From contig CM049317.1 in NCBI GenBank assembly GCA_026874595.1, positions 64,128,118-64,192,117 on the forward strand: a stretch of 64,000 nucleotides of DNA, read 5' to 3'. The notes below the pieces were generated by a model. It ran no database searches. It was not told the origin of the DNA and saw nothing but the letters and a program-made list of their open reading frames with translations. The position numbers and the translations under genes are program-made. The DNA is from Sipunculus nudus. Its lineage: Eukaryota > Annelida > Sipuncula > Golfingiida > Sipunculidae. Below are positions 38,101 through 50,100 of the stretch, piece after piece; the first letter of the stretch is position 1, and the number at the start of each line of letters is the position of its first letter.

Positions 38101-41100
38101 AATCAGCCAGATTATAGATAATGTCGTTACTGTCTTGTGAACTCGATTATTTTTGAAGGGTTGGATATTTTCCTCCAGAAGTTGAAACACTGATTGTTTC
38201 TAACAAAATCTTGGATGAATTTGAAATCTGGAGACCTCACAGGGTCAGATCTTTCAACGTGTCTTCATTGATATAACCTATATATGCAAACGGGGGGGGG
38301 GGGAGCTCTGTTTTTGCAAGCACAGCACAAGCCATTCTAGTTATTATCTATTATTTTGCACCTAAGATGTGACCAAGAATACAAAATTATGTAATCAAAG
38401 TGAAGTGCGGTCCTATAATGGAAGCAGTAAAAAACGCCTTTAATTGTGCGTGCAGGCCGTGATAATCCGATCTCCCTCTCTTTTTGTCGCAAATTATATT
38501 TTTATCAGAAAGTTTCTGACATGAATACACTTGATCATAAAATAAATGTGCAAATGGCGAAACCTTGAAATTACGACCACCAAGGGTACCTCGATAACGT
38601 GGTATAAAGAATGTAAATTAATTGGGACCGTGAAAAAGTGGTCGTTATAACAGGTGGTCGTTAAACTTGGTGGTCGTTAGGCGAGGGTTTACTGTATATA
38701 TTCACAGCAGTATATGTGTCATAATTCAATTAACTATTTTGCCTTTGCCGGGGGTCTCTTTACGCCCAATAACTCATGCTAATACGGCATCTTGTTGACC
38801 ATCACGCCCTCACGTCTGCGTTTCCTCGCTATACTTATGAGTATATTCAGACTTCTCATACATGCTTCAGTGAAAACCTTTCGCTTGGTTTAATTTACAT
38901 TATTACAGCAAACTGATGACCTCCAAACTATTTACTGCCTCTGACCTATGATCCCTGTTGGTGGCGCCTTTTTGAGTGACACGGGAGTACTTGTTAGAGG
39001 CAGTTATAGTACCTGCACAGGCGGCGTTCTCCTTCAAACGCCGGGTGGCCTTTAGCAGTTTATAAAGCATTTGACGCTTTTAACAAGTCAAAGCATTTTT
39101 ATAAAGTCAAGCAGTCTGCACCAATGATATATCTGTCATCACGTGTATATAAACTCTCTAATAATGCATTTGTTACCAAACATTCACGCATGAATATAAG
39201 TGTTTTAATATACACGTACTAGTATGATTCGAAATATAAGTTTATGGTATTTAATTAGAATGTCTACTGATATGGGACCAGGAAAAAGTTAATTGATACA
39301 AATTTGAAAAAGAAGACTTCAGGAGACTTGGGGAATATGTTTACTGATACAAAATAAAACACCATTGACTATTCTTGTGCAAATTTTGACGTATTTTAAT
39401 GGCTTTCTTATATTAAAAAAAAACATAAAAAAATAATGATATTTGAAAGCATAACTTACAGAGAACCTAGAATTGGTAAAATTCAGCTCATTTTCCCAGG
39501 ATCATTCATGCGTAAGTAACTCTACATTAGTAAATAGTAAATGCATGTAATCCTTGAGGGCTTTCCTCAATCCGAAGACAACAGGAGGTGGTCTAGTTAT
39601 CTTTTACCATTTATATTTTGAGATATGAAGAAATATGATATTTCGCTGTAGATGTGATGTTCCCGCCCGACCTCGACACTCCGTGTCATCCGTCGCCGAC
39701 AGATTTCGCTATTTCAGGATACTCATTTTTCTTCCTCTCTCTTTCGAACAGGCCAGTCTGTCCTGAAAGCAAAATGTGAAGTCAAAGAAGACTCGGGTGT
39801 ACCTGCCCAGAAGATCAAAGGCACTGTGATGTTTGAACAAAAGGTAGGCCACACATTATTATTATTATTTTATTATATTATTAGCAGTTCGAGTAGTAAT
39901 GGTAACAGTGCTTGAATAAGAACTGACATTTTCATTAACTGATGGATGTGACATGACATACAAACATGCTTAAACGTTGCTTAAACATGGATTACAATAA
40001 TAATAATAATTATAATAACTATTATTATTATTTTATTATTATTATTATCATTACTGATGAATATAATGACAATAAATAATAATAACATTAATAATAATAA
40101 TATTTATATTGTAATGATAATAATGATGTCATATATGAAATCAATGGAAGAACCATCCTTTATAATTATTATCAGAAGTCAATCAAATATTTATTTACGA
40201 TTTCTATTTTCTAATAAAATTAAAATCCACAGTTTCTGGTATTTTCAGAACTTACCATCCCCCACGGCAGTTGTGCATTGTTCATATTTCAAAATCCATT
40301 TGGATAATATGGACAACATGCACCACTGAAGAGCGGACGCTTCGGTTGAGCTAACCATATACAAAATTTTAATTCTAAATACGGACATTGCAAATTGCCA
40401 ATAAAAGCTGGTTCAAATTGATTTTGTATGCAGGTCCCGTTGGTCAATTGAATTATTTGTACAGGTGTAGAATAAAAAGACATATAGAATCGCGTTGCAC
40501 GATAAATTAGCAGGTGCAGGTATCATAATATTGAACGGATCGATCCTTGTCGGTAGAAGAAACGTTAGCGTCCTTTGACGCTAGAATGCGATTCATTGTA
40601 TACGAATCGACCAATAAATACATTGTTTCCAAATTACGATTTTTCAGATGAAAAGCGGAACAAGTGCACAGACGTTGCCCTCATGTTCCATGTAAAGATT
40701 CTGCGACCATCTAATTTACAATTGTCACGTGCTGTCAAATCCCAAGTTTATGAAGTCGTTTGGATGGAATCCTTTCCACGGAAAAAAGACGTCCTCGAAT
40801 ATTTCGGATTTACAATTCTACACACTTTTGACTTTTGAGCTCGTTACCAAACTGGCGGAATCCGACGCATAAAGTTGAATATTATGTGAAGAAACACAAA
40901 ACCGAATAACAATAATTATCTCAAAATCATATTATTCACCTGGTATGAGAGGGAGGCTATAGGTACATTTTCGACCCCACCACCCTCCTACAAAAGGCGC
41001 TAGACGGGTTCCTGCCTAATACAGGCAAGACCAAGGGCTTGTCTGCCCGCTAAGGCCTACGACCCGTGCGACTGCCAATAGTTAACCTGATAGCAGCCCC

Positions 41101-44100
41101 AGTCCTGTTAGTATCTGATACAGTAATTGATGCAAAGTGCAAATCATACCAATGTGACAGATTATCAACCTGAATAAAATCATATAGAAAGAAAATTGTA
41201 TATAAGTGAGGCGTAAATGGCAGTGGTATCACATCACCCGGGATGCAAAATAAACCAAATATATTAGGCAGGCTGAATCGTCAAGATCCAATATTAAACC
41301 ACTAATGATGTGTGTATGGTATTATATTACCGACACTGATAACAGTGCCACCAGTATTGGTAATTTTATCCTGGGCTTGTATGTTTGTAGTCGATCGCAT
41401 CAGCTCTTGTGATATGATCAATGCATTTCAATAGTAAACGCTAAACCGGTTGCACCATGCTGCAAGTAATGCTATATATTACCCACGCGTCTCGTCCGGC
41501 AGAACGATTATCAAAGTGAAATGTTTTCTCTTCATCAAATTTATGCTTATAAAGTTGACATCTGTTTATTTGTTTGGCGTTGGCTAAACTACGCATCGTA
41601 GCAGTTTAAGTGAACAAATTAATGGACGGAATATGCTTCGAGATATGAGTTCCCAGCGTACTCATAATCAAGAAACGAGCTCACAGACAAATATATCACG
41701 AAACACCATACTCCTTATGTTTACAAAATGACTGGACAGGTTAGGACTGTAATCAGGCAATCTTAGTACTAACTAGAAGAATGCAATCCTCCGCCATGTG
41801 GCGATCTCTATTATGGGATGCTCCCAAAACCTTGTTTGCATTTACTTATTCGATCATATTCCCAGGATCATTCGTGCATAAGTGACTCTACATTCATGGA
41901 TATTTCTTAATGACGTTCTTGAATTCGGATTATGTGGTGGATCCACACCAAAATTTAATCGATTCTGTAGTGGCCTATTCCCAAAATGCCCTGGAAATTT
42001 CATGCGATTCCGTTTAGTATTGCGTGGGTTATGTTGTGAACAAACAAACATATAAACACATACGATCAGGGTTGAACACATACCCTCCTTGGGGAGACAA
42101 CTAAGTATATTCTGTTTTTGTCGACGACTGGGCAAGTGACCATGCATCAATATTTGTCTAAAGGTGTTGGTTAAAGAACATTATTCTTTTAGGGAGAATT
42201 ATTCAAAGTAAATGTTTTCCAGGAATTGAGGTTATAACCTATTTTAAATTATGGAATAATTGACTTAGTAAAAAAGTGAAATCCTTTTAGTTTATTGTAC
42301 TAACGATATACCCATAATTTCAACATGCGACCTGTGGCATCCGGGTTTTAAGTGCGTAATGGCAGCCCAATGAACGGTTTCACGAAACTGAGAAAAATCT
42401 TGTCGGGGATCGATAAGGGCCCTGGGATGCGAATCCAAAGTACTCCGATGACAGCGTTAACGCGAGGGGAACTGGATTGTTACGGAACACCATTAATTGC
42501 TGAGATTGAGCTCCACCTGTGCAATCTTTATATATGCACTTCGCCATCACGGTTGACTGCATCTAACTACTATATATACAATCTATTTTTGTTTTATCAT
42601 TAGTTTTCTAATAAATATGGTCGGACATCATGTATCAAATGTTAATTTAAGATATATACTACTGGAAAAGCGACTTTTTGTGATTTTCGACCAAACCGTT
42701 TCATCAATTCAGCTTTAAGCCAGTGATATTCTCATTATAGTATGAGTAGTAGTTGTAATTTATTATTGTGACATGTACATCATGTTTTAACATCCACTTC
42801 ATATAAATAAATATTCTGAATCTTGCTATATAATGCATTTAAGCTACCCCAGATTGTACGATTACAACTTACATTCCCAAAAATTGTCTACACCTTGAAG
42901 GGGGGGGGGGATGGTACGCCCTTCCCAAAACCCTCCCCCCTCGGCGCTTCACGACCTCGCAATGTGAGCCCCCACTACCCCACCAACCCCCAGCCCCCCT
43001 CCGATTCTAAATTCCTTTCGCTGCCCCTGTGAAACGTCCATTTTCTATTTTTATAGATAATATTCCACTCGTTAGTTGGGCCATGAGTGATCTTTGTTTC
43101 CGCTGTAAAAATATTGTTAAGACCCAGTTGTGGAAACTGATGACGATGTTCAGTTGGATCAGACTGTTGATCAATAACTTATCCAACTATTTAGAAATTT
43201 GTTCTAAAAATTTAATTTACCAGTTGAAGACCAATATTGATGTGCGACCCGTTTTAAGAAAGTATCTTTTCGTGAACTAAATCTGTTGTTATTTCATAAA
43301 ATTTCAAAATGATACATTATTCAGTACAGAATTTCAGGTAAAGATAGCAAAGGTCCCAGCTAATCAACAAATTCTGTCCGTTATTTATTAACATTATTAA
43401 AATAATATTGCTTCTAGATTCCTACTATAATTTCAGATATATATGCAAGATTTCTATGCAGTACTACCAAATAAATTCAGGGCCTTTTTACCGTATTGAT
43501 GATTAGTTAATTATTTGGTGGTCGATCAGGCACCAAAAAATAAATATTTTTTGCGTTGCCATTTTTGTGTCATGTTAACCAAGTATATTTAAATTTGAGC
43601 TCATAAATTCACGCAGGCTGACGAATGGTTCGGACACCCTTGTACAGTCCATATAACGAGGGGCGAACTATATTGATAACGACCCTATATATATTTGGTG
43701 AGACCTCGATGTGCGGCGATAAAATCAGGTGGCGTTTAGTCCCGGATCCCAGGCAAGAATCTTATCTGCGGAGCGATAACATCGGATGGCGTTTAGTCCC
43801 GGATCCCAGGCAAGAATCTTATCTGCGGAGCGATAACATCGGATGGCGTTCAGTCCCGGATTCCAGGCAAGAATCTTATCTGCGGAGCGATAACATCGGA
43901 TGGCGTTTAGTCCCGGATCCCAGGCAAGAATCTTATCTGCGGAGCGATAACATCGGATGGCGTTCAGTCCCGGATCCCAGTCGGGAATCCATCTGCCGGA
44001 GCGACAAAAAACGGGTGCCGTTCAGTCCCAGATCCCAGGCGAGAATCTATCTGCCAGTGTGATTTAGCCCCAGTCCCATGTAAGCATGGATGAACACGGC

Positions 44101-47100
44101 AGTCCCAGAAAGTGCCAGATCCCGCCGGATCAAGATCCGGGATGATCCCTGCTCCTTTTCGGGTTTTCGTGGGTCAACGGTCGTCCAACAATACGGCAGC
44201 TACACGGACGACCAAGGACCGGACAGTCACGGCAGAGCGACGGACCAACACGGCAGAGACACGGACAGCCCCGGATGAACACGGACGATCCCGGACTGTC
44301 AAGGACTCACACGGACAATAAAGGCAGAGCTACGGCTGTCCCCGGTACCTACACGGCGGCAACACGGACTACCCCAGATGTTGCCATCTTCCTTGACCTT
44401 CACGGACAGACACGGCAGTTTTGTACATCCCGGAGCCCCAAGGACCTTACCGGACGTTCCAGGACCAAATGGAATCGCCGCTGACCATCACGGCGGCTAC
44501 ACGGTTAACACGCCTGATCGTGCCGTATGTGATACGTGTTGATCCGGCACTTGTATATGGGACTGGGGCTTAAAAATTAGTGACGTTCAGTCCCGGATCC
44601 CAGGCGAAAATCTATCTGCGGAGAGTTGGTGACAAGGGGACGTAAACTTGGTGGAATGACCATAGTTTTTTGGTTTTGACCAACGTCAAATCCACACTTT
44701 CCATAAGGATTGTCGAAGCAGTATTTTTTTAAATAATCGAATGAAAACAGCTGAATGTATCTTTCGTAGATTATTTTGAAAATTTATGAAATAACAACAA
44801 CACCAAAAACGATGTCTGCCCAAACCAGGTCGTACTTCAATCTTTGCCCTCAAAACTTTGCTCATAAGATTATTCCAAAGCATTAATAGTCTATTAAACC
44901 TTTACGGGCGCAGTTTGTCCTCAAGAAAAATTTTTCACCCAGGGGGCTCATACCATGTTTTACTCTTACATTTTATTTATGAAATGGGGTTTACTTTCGC
45001 AAAAATAACTCGGTTCCCATATAAAAACATGATAAAATCCTATGTGGAGCACTGTTTAAAGTGTGCCATGATGTTCATAACTGTAGTGTAATATGTCAAG
45101 TTATATATTTTTTCCTTTCATTTTCAGTCAACTGAAAGAAAAGTGAAAGTTATGATTGACCTATCAGGATTTGACCAAAATGATAACGAGAAAATCCATG
45201 GTTTTCATGTGCACGCAAATGGGGCCCTGGGCGACCAGTGCAAAGAAGCAGGAGGCCACTACAATCCATTTAACCTCGATCATGCCGCTCCCTACAATTC
45301 AACAAGGTAGGTCATCACAATACAAACCATGACCATGCAATCCCCTATAATTGAACACAATGAATTGGTTACACATCAAAAACCCACGATCACGATGCCC
45401 CTACTGTACATCCTGTTAGGTCATCACATCATAAACCATGATCACCCAGTCCCCTACTTTGCAACATGGTAGGTCATCACATCACAAACCATGATCATCC
45501 AGTCCCCTACTTTGCAACATGGTAGGTCATCACATGACAAACCATGATCACCCTGCCCCCTACAGTACAACATGGTAGGTCATCACATCACAAACCATGA
45601 TCACCCAGTCCCCTACAGTACAACATGGTAGGTCATCACATCACAAACCATGATCACCCAGTCCCCTACAGTACAACATGGTAGGTCATCACATCACAAA
45701 CCATGATCACCCAGTCCCCTACAGTACAACATGGTAGGTCATCACATCACAAACCATGATCATCCAGTCCCCTACAGTACAACATGATAGGTCATCACAT
45801 GACAAACCATGATCATCCAGTCCCCTATAGTACAACATGGTAGGTCATCACATGACAAAGCATGATCACCCAGTCCCCTACAGTACAACATGGTAGGTCA
45901 TCACATCACAAACCATGATCATCCAGTCCCCTACAGTACAACATGATAGGTCATCACATGACAAAGCATGATCGCCCAGTCCCCTACAGTACAACATGGT
46001 AGGTCATCACATCACAAACCATGATCACCCAGTCCCCTACAGTACAACATGATAGGTCATCACATGACAAAGCATGATCACCCAGTCCCCTACAGTACAA
46101 CATGGTAGGTCATCACATCACAAACCAGGTCTACAGTACAGCAAGGTAGGTCATCACATCACAAACCAAGATCACCCTGCCCCCTACAGTACAACATATA
46201 GATCATCACATGACAAACCATGATCACCCAGTCCCCTACAGTACAACATGGTAGGTCATCACATGACAAACCATGATCACCCAGTCCCCTACAGTACAGC
46301 ATGGTAGTTCATCACATGACAAACCATGATCACCCAGTCCCCTACAGTACAACATGGTAGGTCATCACATCACAAACCATGATCGCTATGCCTCCTACAG
46401 TACAACATGGTAGGTCATCACATCACAAACCATGATCACCCTGCCCCCTACAGTACAACATGGTAGGTCATCACATCACAAACCATGATCACCCTGCCCC
46501 CTACAGTACAACATGGTAGGTCATCACATGGCAAACCATGATCGACATGCCTCCTACAGTACAACATGGTAGGTCATCACATCACAAACCATGATCACAC
46601 TGGCTCCTACATTACAACATGGTAGGTCATCACATGACAAACCATGATCACCCTGCCCCCTACAGTACAAAATGGTAAGTCATCACATGACAAACCATGA
46701 TCACCCTGCACCTACAGAACAACATGGTAGGTCATCACATCGCAAATCACGATCAAGATGCCCCCTACAGTACAGCATGGTTGGTCATCACATTACAAAC
46801 CATGATCACCCAGTCCCCTACAGTACAGCATGGTTGGTTATCACATCACAAACCATGATCACCCTGCACCTACAGAACAACATGGTAGGTCATCACATCA
46901 CAAACCACGATCAAGATGCCCACTACAGTACAGCATGGTAGGTCATCACATTACAAACCATGATCAACCAGTCCCCTACAGTACAGCATAGTAGATTATC
47001 ACATCACAAACCATGATCACCCTGCACCTACAGAACAACATGGTAGGTCATCACATCACAAACCACGATCAAGATGCCCCCTACAGTACAGCATGGTAGG

Positions 47101-50100
47101 TCATCACATTACAAACCATGATCAACCAGTCCCCTACAGTACAGCATGGTAGATTATCACATCACAAACCATGATCACCCTGCACCTACAAAACAACATG
47201 GTAGGTCATCACATCACAAACCATGATCAAGATGCCCCCTACAGTACAACATGGTAGGTCATCACATGACAAACCATGATCACCCAGTCCCCTACAGTAC
47301 AGCATGGTAGTTCATCACATGACAAACCATGATCACCCAGTCCCCTACAGTACAACATGGTAGGTCATCACATCACAAACCATGATCGCTATGCCTCCTA
47401 CAGTACAACATGGTAGGTCATCACATCACAAACCATGATCACCCTGCCCCCTACAGTACAACATGGTAGGTCATCACATCACAAACCATGATCACCCTGC
47501 CCCCTACAGTACAACATGGTAGGTCATCACATGGCAAACCATGATCACCCTGCCCCCTACAATACAACATGGTAGGTCATCACATCACAAACCACGATCA
47601 CTATGCCTCCTACAGTACAACATGGTAGGTCATCACATCACAAACCATGATCGACATGCCTCCTACAGTACAACATGGTAGGTCATCACCTCACAAACCA
47701 TGATCACACTGGCTCCTACATTACAACATGGTAGGTCATCACATGACAAACCATGATCACCCTGCCCCCTACAGTACAAAATGGTAAGTCATCACATGAC
47801 AAACCATGATCACCCTGCACCTACAGAACAACATGGTAGGTCATCACATCGCAAATCACGATCAAGATGCCCCCTACAGTACAGCATGGTGGGTCATCAC
47901 ATTACAAACCATGATCACCCAGTCCCCTACAGTACAGCATGGTAGGTTATCACATCACAAACCATGATCACCCTGCACCTACAGAACAACATGGTAGGTC
48001 ATCACATCACAAACCACGATCAAGATGCCCCCTACAGTACAGCATGGTAGGTCATCACATTACAAACCATGATCAACCAGTCCCCTACAGTACAGCATAG
48101 TAGATTATCACATCACAAACCATGATCACCCTGCACCTACAGAACAACATGGTAGGTCATCACATCACAAACCACGATCAAGATGCCCCCTACAGTACAG
48201 CATGGTAGGTCATCACATTACAAATCATGATCAACCAGTCCCCTACAGTACAGCATGGTAGATTATCACATCACAAACCATGATCACCCTGCACCTACAA
48301 AACAACATGGTAGGTCATCACATCACAAACCATGATCAAGATGCCCCCTACAGTACAGCATGGTAGGTCATCACATTACAAACCATGATCACCCAGTCCC
48401 CTACAGTACAGCATGGTAGATTATCACATCACAAACCATGATCACCCTGCACCTACAGAACAACATGGTAGGGCATCACATCACAAACCACAATCAAGAT
48501 GCCCCCTACAGTACAGCATGGTAGGTCATCACATGACAAACCATGATCACCCTGCCCCCTACAGTACAACATGGTAGGTCATCACATCACAAACCAAGAT
48601 CATTCTTCCCCTTACAGTACAACATGGTAGGTCATCACATGACAAACCATGATCTCCCAGTCCCCTACAGTACAGCATGGTAGTTCATCACATGAGAAAC
48701 CAAGATCACTCTACCCTTACAGAACAACATATAGATCATCACATGACAAACCATGATCACCCAGTCCCCTACAGTACAACAGGGTAGGTCATCACATGAC
48801 AAACCATGATCACCTGGTCCCCTACAGTTCAGCATGGTAGTTCATCACATGAGAAACCAAGATCACCCTGCCCCCTACAGAACAACATATAGATCATCAC
48901 ATGACAAACCATGATCACCCAGTCCCCTAGAGTACAACATGGTAGGTCATCACATCACAAACCAAGATCACCCTGCCCCCTTCAGAACAACATATAGATC
49001 ATCACATGACAAACCATGATCACCCTGCCCCCTACAGTACAACATGGTAGGTCATCATATCATAAACCATGATCACCCAGTCCCCTACAGTACAACATGG
49101 TAGGTCATCACATCACAAACCAAGATCACCCTGCCCACTACAGAACAACATATAGATCATCACATGACAAACCATGATCACCCTGCCCCCTACAGTACAA
49201 CATGGTAGGTCATCACATCACAAACCATGATCACCCAGTCCCCTACAGTACAACATGTTAGGTCATCATATCACAAACCATGATCAACCTGCACCTACAG
49301 AACAACATGGTAGGTCATCACATAACAAACCATAATCACACTGCCCCCTACAGAACAACATGGTAGGTCATCACATCACAAACCATAATCACCCTGCCCC
49401 CTACAGTACAACATGGTAGGTCATCACATCACAAACCATGATCACCCAGTCCCCTACAGTACAACATGGTAGGTCATCACATCACAAACCATGATCACCC
49501 TGCCCCCTACAAAACAACATGGTAGGTAATCACATCATAAACCACGATCGCTATGCCTCCTACAGTACAACATGGTAGCTCATCACATGTCAAACCATGA
49601 TCACCCTGCCCCCTACAGTACAACATGGTAGCTCATCACATGACAAAACATGATCACCCTGCCCCCAACAATACAACATGGTAGGTCATCACATCACAAA
49701 TCACGATCACTATGCCTCCTACCGTACAACATGGTAGGTCATCACATCACAAACCATGATCACCCAGTCCCCTAGAGTACAACATGGTAGGTCATCACAT
49801 CACAAACAATGATCACCCTGCCCCCTACAGTACAACATGGTAGGTCATTATATCACAAACCATGATCACCCAGTCCCCTACAGTACAACATGGTAGGTCA
49901 TCACATCACAAACCAAGATCACCCTGCCCCCTACAGAACAACATGGTAGGTCATGACATGACAAACCATGATCACCCTGCCCCCTACAGTACAACATGGT
50001 AGGTCATCACATCACAAACCATGATCACCCTGCCCCCTACAGTACAACATGGTAGGTCATCACATCACAAACCACGATCGCTATGCCTCCTATAGTACAA

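Larger units (their letters stand above)
21209..39751 (+). other. SOD intron 1 (18.5 kb)
   Basis: Bounded by GTGAGT and a pyrimidine-rich CAG acceptor. It holds TA runs, a SINE, a Helitron, several tandem arrays and a local duplication, listed separately. No embedded gene was recognised. 28930-29960 and 30650-32100 show nothing distinctive. Confidence 0.85.
39844..45127 (+). other. SOD intron 2 (5.3 kb)
   Basis: GTAGGC donor, TTTTCAG acceptor. It contains ATT/AAT microsatellites, a CCTCCGCC-family element, a 57-bp minisatellite and the element nested in it. 40110-41780, 42400-43710 and 44620-45127 show no gene. Confidence 0.9.
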
